Of a stretch of DNA of 64,000 bases, positions 30,748 through 40,036 are shown one piece after another. Made by a program: the position numbers and the translations under genes. Positions within the stretch are counted from its first letter, which is position 1. Each line of letters opens with the position of its first letter. The notes under the pieces are model-generated. The model ran no database searches and was not told the DNA's origin. It worked only from the letters and a program-made list of their open reading frames with translations. Location of the stretch: contig NZ_CAKAKB010000003.1 in assembly GCF_916618755.1 (NCBI RefSeq), positions 496,001 through 560,000 on the forward strand. Reading direction: 5' to 3'. This DNA comes from Actinotalea sp. Marseille-Q4924. Its GTDB lineage: Bacteria; Actinomycetota; Actinomycetes; Actinomycetales; Cellulomonadaceae.

Positions 30748-32369
30748 CCGTGTCGTCGCCGGAGCGGGTCGCGGCGGTCTGGGTCCCGGACTGGCCGGTG
30801 CTGGCGGCCATGACGCTCGCCGAGGTCCCCGCCGACCGGCCGGCCGCCGTTCACGACGGTCGTCGGCTGACGGCCGTGTCCGCGGTCGCCCGGGCACAGG
30901 GGGTGCGGCGGGGCATGCGTCGTCGGCACGCCCAGGAGACCTGCCCGGAGGTGGTGCTCCTGGCGGCGGACCCGGGACGGGACGTGCGGCTGCTCGAGCC
31001 GGTGGTCGAGGCGGTCGAGGGCGTCGTCGCCGGCGTCGAGGTGGCCCGTCCCGGTCTGCTCCTCCTGCCCGCCGCGGGGGCCGGCCGCTACCACGGCTCG
31101 GAGGAGGCCCTGGCCGAGCAGCTCGTCGAGGCCGTCGCCCGCGCGGGGTACGAGGCGCAGGTGGGGGTCGCGGACGGGGTGGGGGCCGCGGTGCTCGCCG
31201 CCCGGGCGGCCCGCCTGCTGCCGGTGGGCACGGCCGCGACGTTCCTCGCCCCGCTGGCGATCGGCGAGCTCGTCCACGTCGCGACCGAGGAGGAGGTGGT
31301 CGCCCGCATCCCGGGGCTCGTGGACCTCCTGGGCCGGCTGGGCCTACGGACCCTCGGCGACCTCGCCCGGCTGCCGCGCGAGGACGTCCTGGCCCGGTTC
31401 GGGGAGCTCGGGGTCTGGGCGCACCGGGTGGCGTCGGGCCGTGACGACCGGCCGACGGCGGTCCGCCGGCCCGAGGAGGACGTCGTCGTGGAGGAGGACC
31501 TGGACCCGCCGGTCGAACGGCTGGAGGCCACCGCCTTCGTGGCGCGGCGTCTTGCCGAGGCGCTGCACACCCGCCTGGTCGAGCGCGGCGCCGGCTGCGG
31601 GCGGCTCGAGATCGTCGCCCGGACCGAGGCGGGTCAGGACCTGGTCCGGGCGTGGCGCACGGACACGGCCCTGGGCGGGCTGTCGGTCGGCCGGATCACC
31701 GACCGCGTCCGCTGGCAGCTCGAGGGCTGGCTCGGCCGGGGCACGACCGGACGCGCCCCCGGCTCGTCCCTGGGGCTGGACCCGGAGCCGGCGGGCCTGG
31801 TGCACCTGTCCCTGCGCGCCGAGGAGGTCGTCCCCGTCGGCGCGGAGCAGGGCAGGCTGTGGGGGGACCCCAGCGGTGCCGACCGCCGGGCGCAGCGGGC
31901 GCTGCACCGCGTCCAGGGCCTGCTGGGGGCGGACGCGGTGCTCGCCGCCGTCGTGCAGGGCGGACGGGACCTGCGCGACCAGGTGCACCTGGTCCCGTGG
32001 GGCGAGGACGTGCCGCCCGCGCGGACGACGACGGCGCCGTGGCCAGGCAGGCTCCCGCCGCCCGCCCCGGCGACGGTGCTGACCGAGCCGGCCGACGTCG
32101 ACGTGCGGGCGTCGGACGGTGCCCGGGTGGGGGTCAGCGCCCGACTCGAGCTGAGCGGGGAGCCGGCGACGCTCACGCTCGACGAGCCCGGCGGGACCGT
32201 CGTCCGCCGGGGGGTCCTGGCGTGGGCCGGGCCCTGGCCGGTCGTGCAGCGGTGGTGGGTGCCGGGCGCCGACCGGGCTGCCTACCTCCAGGTCCTCACC
32301 GACGACGGGGCAGGGCTGCTCCTCTGCCTACGGGACGGGCGCTGGCGGCTGGAGGCGCGGTATGACTGA
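30744..32369 (+). CDS. imuB: ImuB, catalytically inactive Y-family polymerase
   Basis: A 541-residue Y-family polymerase homologue acting as adaptor between the beta clamp and DnaE2. At the active site, where real Y polymerases have D-x-D, it reads WVPDWPV, so metal-binding acids are missing; the family is known to be non-catalytic. Palm, thumb helix-hairpin-helix ([23 protein letters not shown]) and little-finger regions are recognisable. Its end overlaps dnaE2 by 8 nt. Confidence 0.92.
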   Translation: MTVSSPERVAAVWVPDWPVLAAMTLAEVPADRPAAVHDGRRLTAVSAVARAQGVRRGMRRRHAQETCPEVVLLAADPGRDVRLLEPVVEAVEGVVAGVEVARPGLLLLPAAGAGRYHGSEEALAEQLVEAVARAGYEAQVGVADGVGAAVLAARAARLLPVGTAATFLAPLAIGELVHVATEEEVVARIPGLVDLLGRLGLRTLGDLARLPREDVLARFGELGVWAHRVASGRDDRPTAVRRPEEDVVVEEDLDPPVERLEATAFVARRLAEALHTRLVERGAGCGRLEIVARTEAGQDLVRAWRTDTALGGLSVGRITDRVRWQLEGWLGRGTTGRAPGSSLGLDPEPAGLVHLSLRAEEVVPVGAEQGRLWGDPSGADRRAQRALHRVQGLLGADAVLAAVVQGGRDLRDQVHLVPWGEDVPPARTTTAPWPGRLPPPAPATVLTEPADVDVRASDGARVGVSARLELSGEPATLTLDEPGGTVVRRGVLAWAGPWPVVQRWWVPGADRAAYLQVLTDDGAGLLLCLRDGRWRLEARYD

Positions 32370-35300
32370 CCAGCGCTACGCCGAGCTGCACGCCCACTCG
32401 GCGTTCAGCTTCCTCGACGGGGCCAGCCAGCCGGAGGAGCTCGTCCAGGAGGCGGCCCGGCTGGGGCTGTCCGCCATGGCGATCACCGACCACGACGGGC
32501 TGTACGGCGTCGTGCGGTTCGCCCAGGCGGCGCGTGCCGCCGGGGTGCGGACGGTGTTCGGCGCCGAGCTGCACCTGCCCGACCCGGCCGGGGTGCTGGA
32601 CCCACCCACCGGGTCCCCGGACCCGCGGGCCACGCACCTGCTCGTCCTGGCCCGCGGTCCCGACGGGTACCGGGCGCTGTCCCGGGCCATCGCGGAGGCA
32701 CACCTGGCGACCGGCACCAAGGGCGCCGCCGACTACCGCCTCGAGGCCCTCGCCGAGGCCGCCGCGGGGCGCTGGCTCGTGCTCACCGGATGCCGCAAGG
32801 GCGCCGTCCGACAGGCGCTCGAGGGCCGGCGCCGACCAGCCGCGACGTGGGACCTCGACGCCGCCCGGGTCGAGCTCGACCGGCTCACCGTGCTGTTCGG
32901 CCGGGACAACGTCGCCGTCGAGGTGACCGACCACGGCGACCCGTGGGACTCCGAGCGCGCCGACGCCCTCGCGGAGCTCGCCGCCCGGGCCGGGCTCCCG
33001 CTCGTCGCCACCGGGAACGTCCACCACGCGCGCCCGGCCGACGCCGACCTCGCCGCGGCCCTCGCCGCCGTCCGCGCACGCAGCAGCCTGGACGACGTCG
33101 ACGGCTGGCTGCCCGCCGCGGGACGTCACCTGCGCTCACCGGCGGAGATGGCGCGCCACCACCGGCGGCACCCGCACGCCGTCGGGACCGCTGCGGCGCT
33201 CGCGGACGAGTGCGCCTTCGACCTCGCCCTCGTGGCGCCGAGCCTGCCGCCGTACCCGGTGCCGCCCGGCCACGACGAGGCGAGCTGGCTGCGCGAGCTC
33301 GTCCGGCGCGGCGCGCAGGACCGCTACGGGCCACCGGGCCAGGAACGGGTCGCCGGTGCCTGGGCGCAGGTCGAGCACGAGCTCGACGTCATCGAGTCGC
33401 TCGGCTTCCCGGGGTACTTCCTCATCGTCCACGACCTCGTCGACTTCTGCCGTCGTCGGGGGATCCTGTGCCAGGGACGCGGCTCGGCCGCGAACTCCGC
33501 CGTGTGCTACGCGCTGGGGGTCACCGCGGTCGACGCGGTGCGTCACGGGCTGCTGTTCGAGCGGTTCCTCGCGCCCGAGCGCGACGGCCCCCCGGACATC
33601 GACGTGGACATCGAGTCGATGCGCCGCGAGGAGGTCATCCAGTACGTCTACGAGCGGTTCGGCCGGGCGCACGCCGCCCAGGTCGCCAACGTCATCTCCT
33701 ACCGGCCGCGCTCGGCGGTGCGCGACGCCGCGCGCGCCCTGGGGCACGACGTCGGTCAGCAGGACGCGTGGAGCAAGAGCATCGAGCGCTGGGGGACGCT
33801 CAAGGGCACGGAGCCGAGCAGCAGCTGGCACCACCTGCAGAAGGCCCCGACGGTCGGCCCCGGCGGCGTCCCGGCCACCGGCCGGGCCGCGGCCTCGTCC
33901 GGCGGGGCCGGCACCGGGTCGGTCTGGGGCAGCTCGGACTCCCACGACGTCGTGCCGCGGCACCTGCCGCAGACGGCGTCCGACCTCGCGGAGATCCCCG
34001 AGCAGGTCATCGACCTCGCCGACCGGTTCCTGCGCTTGCCGCGCCACCTCGGCATCCACTCCGGCGGCATGGTCATGTGCGACCGGCCCGTCATCGAGGT
34101 GTGCCCGGTGGAGTGGGCGCGCATGCCCGGGCGCACGGTCCTGCAGTGGGACAAGGACGACTGCGCGGACGCCGGCCTGGTGAAGTTCGACCTGCTGGGC
34201 CTGGGGATGCTGTCCGCGCTCCGGATCGGCTTCGAGCTCGTCGCCGAGCACGAGGGCGTCCGGCTCGGCCTGCACTCGCTGCCGCAGGAGGACCCGGCCG
34301 TGTACGACCTGCTGTGCGCGGCGGACACGGTCGGCGTCTTCCAGGTGGAGTCCCGCGCGCAGATGGCGACGCTGCCGCGCCTGCAGCCGCGGTGCTTCTA
34401 CGACATCGTCGTCGAGGTCGCGCTCATCCGGCCCGGCCCGATCCAGGGCGGGTCCGTCCACCCGTACATCAACCGGGTGCGGGGGCGGGAGCCCGTGACG
34501 TTCCTGCACCCGCTGCTGGAGAAGTCGCTCGGCAAGACCCAGGGCGTGCCGCTGTTCCAGGAGCAGCTCATGCAGATGGCCATCGACGTCGCGGGGTTCA
34601 CCGGCGCCGAGGCCGATCAGCTGCGGCGGGCGATGGGGTCCAAGCGGTCGACCGAGCGGATGGAGGCGCTGCGCGGCCGCCTCCTGGCCGGCATGGCCGA
34701 GCGGGGGATCGGCCCGGACGTGCAGGAGAAGATCTACGACAAGCTCAAGGCCTTCGCGGACTTCGGGTTCCCGGAGTCCCACGCCTTCTCCTTCGCCTAT
34801 CTCGTGTACGCGAGCTCCTGGCTCAAGGTCCACCACCCGTCGGCGTTCTACGCCGGGCTGCTCGCCGCCCAGCCGATGGGCTTCTACTCCCCGCAGTCCC
34901 TCGTCGCCGACGCCCGGCACCACGGGGTCACGGTGCTGCGCCCGGACGTGCAGCGCTCGGGGGTGCAGGCGGGTCTGGAACGTCTCCCCGACGACGCCGC
35001 GGAGCGGTCGGGCGTCCAGGCGCCACCTCCGCCCTGCACCGCACCGGCACCGGACCTCGACCTGGCGGTGCGGCTCGGCCTGGCGTCGGTCCGCGGGGTG
35101 GGGGAGGACCTGGCGACCACGCTGGTCCAGGAGCGGACCGCTCACGGACCGTTCGTCGGACTCCGTGACCTCGTCCGCCGTGTCCGCCTGAGCACCGCCC
35201 ACCTCGAGGCGCTCGCGACCGCCGGAGCGCTGGAGGGGCTCGGGGTGACGCGACGGGAGGGCCTGTGGGCGGCGGGTGCGCTCGCGCAGGAGGGTCCGGA

Positions 35301-35763
35301 CACGCTGCCGGGCGTCAGCGTCGGTGTCGAGGCGCCCACGCTGCCCGGCATGAGCGCGGTGGAGGAGGCCATGGCGGACGTGTGGGCCACGGGCATCTCC
35401 CCGGAGTCGTACCCCACGCAGTACGTCCGTGAGGGCCTGGACGCCGCGGGGGTCCTGCGGGTCGCCGACGTCATGCGGCACGAGGCGGGGCGTCGCATCG
35501 CCGCAGCGGGGGTGGTGACGCACCGCCAACGCCCCGGGACCGCCCAGGGTGTGACGTTCCTGTCCCTGGAGGACGAGACGGGCCTGCTCAACGTCATCTG
35601 CTCGGCGGGGCTGTGGCGGCGGTTCCGCACCGTGGCGCGCGGGTCCGCCGCCCTCGTCGTCCGCGGGACGGTCGAGCGGGCTGACGGCGCCACGAACCTC
35701 GTCGCCGAGCACCTCGCGCCGCTGTCGCTCAAGGTGCCGGCGACCTCCCGCGACTTCCGCTGA
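32362..35763 (+). CDS. dnaE2: Error-prone DNA polymerase III alpha, DnaE2
   Basis: C-family polymerase responsible for damage-induced mutagenesis, 1133 residues. The N-terminal PHP domain starts LHAHSAFSFLDG; the palm has the catalytic pair Asp412/Asp414 in PDIDVDIE and a GRGSAANS segment; the C-terminal OB-fold has VTFLSLEDETGLLNVI. Around residues 475-535 lies a low-complexity Gly/Ser/Ala/Thr stretch between SKSIERWG and PEQVIDLADR, longer than I expect for the family. Last gene of the LexA-controlled operon. Confidence 0.96.
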   Translation: MTDQRYAELHAHSAFSFLDGASQPEELVQEAARLGLSAMAITDHDGLYGVVRFAQAARAAGVRTVFGAELHLPDPAGVLDPPTGSPDPRATHLLVLARGPDGYRALSRAIAEAHLATGTKGAADYRLEALAEAAAGRWLVLTGCRKGAVRQALEGRRRPAATWDLDAARVELDRLTVLFGRDNVAVEVTDHGDPWDSERADALAELAARAGLPLVATGNVHHARPADADLAAALAAVRARSSLDDVDGWLPAAGRHLRSPAEMARHHRRHPHAVGTAAALADECAFDLALVAPSLPPYPVPPGHDEASWLRELVRRGAQDRYGPPGQERVAGAWAQVEHELDVIESLGFPGYFLIVHDLVDFCRRRGILCQGRGSAANSAVCYALGVTAVDAVRHGLLFERFLAPERDGPPDIDVDIESMRREEVIQYVYERFGRAHAAQVANVISYRPRSAVRDAARALGHDVGQQDAWSKSIERWGTLKGTEPSSSWHHLQKAPTVGPGGVPATGRAAASSGGAGTGSVWGSSDSHDVVPRHLPQTASDLAEIPEQVIDLADRFLRLPRHLGIHSGGMVMCDRPVIEVCPVEWARMPGRTVLQWDKDDCADAGLVKFDLLGLGMLSALRIGFELVAEHEGVRLGLHSLPQEDPAVYDLLCAADTVGVFQVESRAQMATLPRLQPRCFYDIVVEVALIRPGPIQGGSVHPYINRVRGREPVTFLHPLLEKSLGKTQGVPLFQEQLMQMAIDVAGFTGAEADQLRRAMGSKRSTERMEALRGRLLAGMAERGIGPDVQEKIYDKLKAFADFGFPESHAFSFAYLVYASSWLKVHHPSAFYAGLLAAQPMGFYSPQSLVADARHHGVTVLRPDVQRSGVQAGLERLPDDAAERSGVQAPPPPCTAPAPDLDLAVRLGLASVRGVGEDLATTLVQERTAHGPFVGLRDLVRRVRLSTAHLEALATAGALEGLGVTRREGLWAAGALAQEGPDTLPGVSVGVEAPTLPGMSAVEEAMADVWATGISPESYPTQYVREGLDAAGVLRVADVMRHEAGRRIAAAGVVTHRQRPGTAQGVTFLSLEDETGLLNVICSAGLWRRFRTVARGSAALVVRGTVERADGATNLVAEHLAPLSLKVPATSRDFR

Positions 35764-35801
35764 GCCCCTGCCCGCATGAAGCAGCCGGAGGTCCGGGCCC
35801 C

Positions 35802-37088
35802 TCAGCTCCGTGACGGGTCAGGTCGCCCGTCGACGGCGAGCTGAGCCGTCTGCCGGTCCTCCGTGTCCTCGTCGTCCGTGTCGTCGTCCTCGAGGTGGTC
35901 GAAGTCCGTCGGGGGGTCGGCGTGCCGCAGACGGGAGAAGACCGCCCACGCGACCGCCACCAGCGGGACTGCGATGACCGCCCCCAGGATCCCGGCGACG
36001 ATGGTCCCCGCCGTCACCGACAGCGCCACCGCGACGGGGTGCAGCGACACCTGCTTGCCCATGACGAGCGGGGTGAGCACGTGACCCTCGAACTGACCGA
36101 TGAGCGCGATGCCGACACCGACGAGGATCGCGTTGACGACCCCGTTGGTCGCCAGCGCGACGATCATCGCGACGAGCATGGCCAGGGGAGCGCCGATGAG
36201 CGGGATGAACGCCCCGATGAAGACCAGCACCGCCAGGGGTGCGGCGAGGGGCACGCCGAGCAGCAGCAGGATGATGAGGGCGAGCGCGCCGTCGGCCGCG
36301 GCGACGATCACCGTGCCGCGGGTGTAGCCGGAGAACGTGTACCAGGCGACGTCGCCACCGCTGAGCCAGGTCTCGCGGACCCGCAGCGGCAGCTGGTTGA
36401 GGAACCAGTGCCACATCTCCTCGCCGCGGGTCAGGAAGAACACCGTGCAGAAGGTGGCGAGCGCGAGGGCCGAGAAGACGAGACCGACGGAGCCCGCACC
36501 GGTCCACACCCGTCCGGCGACCTCGGAGCTGTTCTCCTCCAGCCACTGCTGACCGGTGGCGAGCCACGCCTCGACGTCCTCCGTGGTCACGCGGAGGTGG
36601 AGCGGGCTGTCCTCGAGGAACTGGAAGATCGTCGCGATGCCGTCGTTGAACTGCTCCGCGAGGTTCTGCCACTGCCCGGCCACCGAGAGGCCGACGTAGG
36701 TGAACACGCCCGCGACGGAGAGCAGCGAGAGCACCAGGGAGATCGCCGTCGCGAGGCCGCGGGGCATGATCCGGCTCAGCGCCCGGACCAGCGGACGCAG
36801 CACGGCGGTGAAGACGAGCGCGACGAAGACCGCGATGAAGACGAAGAGCACCTTGGACGTGGCCCAGAACACGAGGGCGACCGCGGCGACGACGACGAGC
36901 GTCCGCCAGGACCAGCCGGCCACCACGCGCAGCCAGTGCGGGGCGGTCTCCTCGAAGCCGACGACGCTCGGGTTGCGGCGTACCCCGGCGACCTTCTTCG
37001 CGGCCGGACCGGCGGCGTTGAGGTGCTTGACCGAGGCCTTCGGGCGCTCGACGGCGTCGGCCGACGCCGTGACGTCGTGCTCCGTCAT
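35802..37088 (-). CDS. AI-2E family transporter
   Basis: A 428-residue polytopic membrane protein with about eight hydrophobic segments and a large loop (residues about 165-230), typical of the TqsA/PerM (AI-2E) superfamily. C-terminal core LIGQFEGHVLTPLVMGK and acidic tail (DDDTDDEDTED). The transported substrate is unknown; members include Na+/H+ antiporters as well as the name-giving AI-2 exporter. ATG at 37088 follows GAGGAGG. Confidence 0.88.
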   Translation of the reverse strand: MTEHDVTASADAVERPKASVKHLNAAGPAAKKVAGVRRNPSVVGFEETAPHWLRVVAGWSWRTLVVVAAVALVFWATSKVLFVFIAVFVALVFTAVLRPLVRALSRIMPRGLATAISLVLSLLSVAGVFTYVGLSVAGQWQNLAEQFNDGIATIFQFLEDSPLHLRVTTEDVEAWLATGQQWLEENSSEVAGRVWTGAGSVGLVFSALALATFCTVFFLTRGEEMWHWFLNQLPLRVRETWLSGGDVAWYTFSGYTRGTVIVAAADGALALIILLLLGVPLAAPLAVLVFIGAFIPLIGAPLAMLVAMIVALATNGVVNAILVGVGIALIGQFEGHVLTPLVMGKQVSLHPVAVALSVTAGTIVAGILGAVIAVPLVAVAWAVFSRLRHADPPTDFDHLEDDDTDDEDTEDRQTAQLAVDGRPDPSRS

Positions 37089-37173
37089 GACACCTCCTCG
37101 GCGAGGGTGTGGGAGCCCCCTGGCGGCCAGTCTGCCGCAGGTCATCGATGCGGGAGCGGTCGAAACTCCGTGC

Positions 37174-37179
37174 TATGTT
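37174..37179 (+). promoter_or_regulatory. -10 element of tRNA-Leu gene
   Basis: TATGTT, 45 bp upstream of the mature 5' end, in an AT-richer patch between the AI-2E gene and the tRNA. No convincing -35 at the right spacing. Confidence 0.35.
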
Positions 37180-37223
37180 TGGCGCCGCCCCGAGGGCTCC
37201 GAGAGGACTCGCGGAGGCCACCT

Positions 37224-37307
37224 GTCCGGGTGGCGGAATGGCAGACGCGCTAGCTTGAGGTGCTAGTGCCCGTATAGGGCGTGGGGGTTCAAGTCCCCCT
37301 CCGGACA
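37224..37307 (+). tRNA. tRNA-Leu (GAG anticodon)
   Basis: An 84-nt class II tRNA. The acceptor stem GTCCGGG pairs with the 3' CTCCGGAC strand, with one G-T pair. The anticodon stem CTAGC/GCTAG holds the loop TTGAGGT with anticodon GAG. A long variable arm (GCCC-GTATA-GGGC) and T arm GGGGG-TTCAAGT-CCCCC follow. CCA is not encoded. Reads CUC and CUU codons. A strong terminator follows 20 nt downstream. Confidence 0.97.
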
Positions 37308-37327
37308 CTCGTTGAGACAGCGACGAC

Positions 37328-37367
37328 AAGGCCCCTGACCAGCGGACACGCTGGCCGGGGGCCTTTC
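37328..37367 (+). terminator. Intrinsic terminator of tRNA-Leu
   Basis: Two stacked stems, AAGGCCCC/GGGGCCTT outside and CCAGCG/CGCTGG inside, with a GACA loop and TTTC at the end. One of the few hairpins here with a T-run. Confidence 0.85.
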
Positions 37368-37446
37368 GCTTGCTCCAGCGAGCGCGGTGTGGGTGCTCCG
37401 TTCCGAGCACGGCGTCGCAGCACCGAACAGGGAGAAGACGCCGGTC

Positions 37447-37467
37447 GGGGGTTGAGTCCCTCCGGAC
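37447..37467 (+). repeat. Degenerate copy of tRNA-Leu 3' end
   Basis: GGGGGTTGAGTCCCTCCGGAC resembles the tRNA's T arm plus acceptor 3' strand (GGGGGTTCAAGTCCCCC then TCCGGAC) with one substitution cluster and two missing C. Such copies are typical remains of element integration or excision at tRNA 3' ends. Confidence 0.55.
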
Positions 37468-37511
37468 GCCCGCACAGAGCGCTCTGGGGAAACCTCGGTG
37501 TCTGGAGGGGT

Positions 37512-37534
37512 GGGGTCTGGCTCCCCTCCGGACA
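37512..37534 (+). repeat. Second weaker copy of tRNA-Leu 3' end
   Basis: A GGGGTCTGG segment followed by CTCCCCTCCGGACA: the last 13 or so bases match the tRNA 3' end, the T-arm side is more diverged. It lies 65 bp after the first copy. The rest of 37368-37600 holds no gene I can support. Confidence 0.4.
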
Positions 37535-37600
37535 TCCGGACCTATCGATCCTTGGAGTGCTCGGTGCCTGTGCCGGCCCGCTGCGACGCGAGGTCGCAGC

Positions 37601-38026
37601 TCACAGCAGTCCGCGGCTCTCGCACTCGCTGTTGTCGACCAGGGTCTCAGTCGCGCCCTCGACGAAGTAGCACCGTTCCTCGTCCCACTCGTCCAGGATC
37701 TCGTCGCCGCCCGTCATCGACGGCTCCTCGTTGCCTCGCTGTGTCGTGACTGTCGTGTACCGGATCGTGATGAACTGCTCGAGCTCGCCCCGGTAGAACA
37801 CCGTGCCTTCCTCCGGGTCCCGGTAGCTGAAGACGCCAAGGCTCTCGTCATAGGTGATGACGACGGTGCAGATGCGATATCCCTTGTCGGTCGAGAAGGT
37901 GCCACCATCGGCCAGGCATGTGTTCCGGCTGATGTGGTCGGCAGCTCCGGCTGGACCTGCGCCGGAGACGAGCAGCGCGGTGGAGGTTGCGCCGACGAGA
38001 GCAAGACGAACGAGACGACCGGTCAT
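37601..38026 (-). CDS. Secreted protein of unknown function next to tRNA-Leu
   Basis: A 141-residue protein with a clear Sec signal peptide: MTGR start, hydrophobic LVRLALVGATSTALLVSGA, cleavage after GAA near residue 29. The mature part is acidic, with four Cys (NTCLADG, RICTV, RCYF, SECES) that can form two disulfides. No family recognised. Codon use is less GC-biased than in neighbours (for example ATCGTGATGAAC, GATATC), which with the tRNA-end echoes suggests acquired DNA. ATG follows AAGGACAAGG. Confidence 0.65.
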   Translation of the reverse strand: MTGRLVRLALVGATSTALLVSGAGPAGAADHISRNTCLADGGTFSTDKGYRICTVVITYDESLGVFSYRDPEEGTVFYRGELEQFITIRYTTVTTQRGNEEPSMTGGDEILDEWDEERCYFVEGATETLVDNSECESRGLL

Positions 38027-38494
38027 GGACCTTGTCCTTATCCAGCGTGGCGTGGGTGGGGGGATGCGAACATCAACGCCCTGCCGGATCACAAGGCAAG
38101 CGCGGCGCGTTCGCGTGCCTCGCCCTCGCGCTTCGGGGGCGCGACGGCGGTCGTTCCTGCGAGCCGGGGCCGTTCGCCATGCATGAGATGGCCGTGTGGC
38201 TCCCGACGACACCGGTGGTAGGGACGCGACGCCACACTCGATCGGGACGCTCACGTCGCGGTGGGCCGGCACGGCACAGATCAGGCGCTTCATCGCGACC
38301 GTCCTTACGCGTGCGGTGGTACCGACGCTCCTCCGACACGGGACGTACGTCAATGGATCCAGGTGTCGTGTGTGGGAGGTCCTGGCTACCTCAAGACGGG
38401 CAGTGCACCAACTCCCTCGACGAGAGCAGGGATCGCGGTGGGCTGGAACGCGAGCATCAGCAGGGTGGCTCCTGGCGAGCCGCCCGCCCGAGGA
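38027..38494. other. Gene-free stretch downstream of tRNA-Leu
   Basis: About 470 bp without a convincing gene. Open frames exist on both strands (for example one of about 106 codons on plus at 38196-38516), but they are Arg-rich, lack ribosome sites and have no recognisable domain. The base composition is a little lower in GC than flanking genes. It may be remains of an integrated element. Confidence 0.5.
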
Positions 38495-40036
38495 CTACCA
38501 GGCGGCCTTGACGTAGTCCTTGAGGAAGCAGCCGTACAGGTCCTCGCCGGCCTCGCCACGCACGATGGGGTCGTAGACGCGAGCGGCGCCGTCGACGAGG
38601 TCCAGAGGTGCGTGGAACCCCTCCTCCGCGAGCCGCACCTTGGTGAAGTGGGGTCGCTCGTCGGTGATCCATCCCGTGTCGACGGCCGTCATGAGGATGC
38701 CGTCGGCGGCCATGTCCGCCGCGCTCGTGCGGGTCAGCATGTTGAGGGCGGCCTTGCTCATGTTGGTGTGCGGGTGGCCCGGTCCCTTGTAGCCGCGGGA
38801 GAACACGCCCTCCATCGCCGACACGTTGACGACGTACGTCCGTCGGGCCGGGGAGGCCTTGAGCGCGGGCCGCAACCGGCTGATCAGGATGAACGGCGCC
38901 GTCTGGTTGCACAGCTGGACCTCGAGCAGCTCCATCGGGTCCACCTGCTCCACCGTGGCCACCCAGCTGTTCGTGCGCTCCTCGTCCGGCACCAGCCCGC
39001 CGGCGTCGATCGCGGTGCCCGCGACGAGACGCTCGAGCGCGGCGGCGTCGGCCGTGAGCGCCTGCAGCGCGAGGTCCTCGGCGGCGGCGACCTGGGCGGC
39101 GCGCTCGATGGCCAGCGCCGGGCTGGTGAGCGCGGTGACGGAGCCGGCGAGCGCGCGGGGGTGGGCGTCGCTGGTGTGCCCGTAGGTCGTGACGAGCGGC
39201 TCGAGGCCCGGGGCCAGAGGCGTCAGCTCGGCCTCGACGAGCCGCGAGTACGCGCGCGGGGACCGCCGCACGGTCTGGGCCGCGTTGTTGATGAGGACGT
39301 CGAGCGGCCCGGCGGACGCGACGTCGTCGGCGAGGGCGACCACCTGGGACGGGTCGCGCAGGTCGATGCCGACGATCTTCAGCCGGTGCAGCCAGTCCGC
39401 GGCGTCGTCCATGGCGGCGAACCGCCGGGCGGCGTCCTTGGGGAACCGCGTCGTGATGGTCAGGTGCGCGCCGTCGCGCAGGAGACGCAGGGCGATGTAC
39501 ATGCCGATCTTCGCCCGGCCGCCGGTGAGCAGCGCACGGCGCCCCGTGAGGTCGGTGCGGGCCTCGCGCTTGGTGTGGTTGAGGTCGGCACACGCGGGGC
39601 AGAGCTGGTGGTAGAAGGCGTCGACGGTCGTGTAGGGCTGCTTGCAGACGTAGCACGGGCGGGGCTTGAGCAGCTCGCCGGCGGTGGCGCCGGTGACGGA
39701 GGAGACGAGCGGGATGCCGCGGGTCTCGTCGTCGATGCGGCCGCGGCTGCCCGTGGCCGTCGCCTCGATGACGGCCCGGTCGGCGGCGTCGACCGCCTGC
39801 CGCTTCGTCGTCCGACGGTGCTTCTTCGCCGCCTTGAACAGGCCCGAGGCCGCGCGCCGCGCAACGGCGTGGTCGGGGTGGTCCTGCGGCAGGGCAGCCA
39901 CCTGGTCGACCACGCGCAGGAAGACGGCCAGGTCTGCGGCGTCGATGCCGGGCACGCGGGCCTGCGTCGACTCCTCCGACGGCGGACCGTCCGTCGCGTG
40001 TGCCGCGGCGGCCGAGGGAGCGGTGGGCGCGTTCAT
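38495..40036 (-). CDS. Zinc-ribbon SDR-like oxidoreductase
   Basis: A 513-residue two-part protein. Residues 1-165 include a Lys/Arg-rich helix and a four-Cys zinc ribbon (CYVCKQPY then CPAC). From residue 180 an SDR Rossmann domain follows with TGGRAKIGMYIA and LINNAAQ. The catalytic YxxxK is not intact: the sequence reads HTNMSKAALNM, with Thr four residues before the Lys. I recall relatives with the same zinc-plus-SDR layout in many bacteria and fungi, but no known reaction. ATG at 40036; the longer upstream frame has no better start. Confidence 0.8.
   Translation of the reverse strand: MNAPTAPSAAAAHATDGPPSEESTQARVPGIDAADLAVFLRVVDQVAALPQDHPDHAVARRAASGLFKAAKKHRRTTKRQAVDAADRAVIEATATGSRGRIDDETRGIPLVSSVTGATAGELLKPRPCYVCKQPYTTVDAFYHQLCPACADLNHTKREARTDLTGRRALLTGGRAKIGMYIALRLLRDGAHLTITTRFPKDAARRFAAMDDAADWLHRLKIVGIDLRDPSQVVALADDVASAGPLDVLINNAAQTVRRSPRAYSRLVEAELTPLAPGLEPLVTTYGHTSDAHPRALAGSVTALTSPALAIERAAQVAAAEDLALQALTADAAALERLVAGTAIDAGGLVPDEERTNSWVATVEQVDPMELLEVQLCNQTAPFILISRLRPALKASPARRTYVVNVSAMEGVFSRGYKGPGHPHTNMSKAALNMLTRTSAADMAADGILMTAVDTGWITDERPHFTKVRLAEEGFHAPLDLVDGAARVYDPIVRGEAGEDLYGCFLKDYVKAAW

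Noticed and set aside
38196-38516. Open frame of about 106 codons on the plus strand in the tRNA-Leu region
   Set aside because: Arg-rich, no ribosome site, no recognisable domain, and it runs into the SDR gene antisense; long stop-free frames are expected at this GC content.
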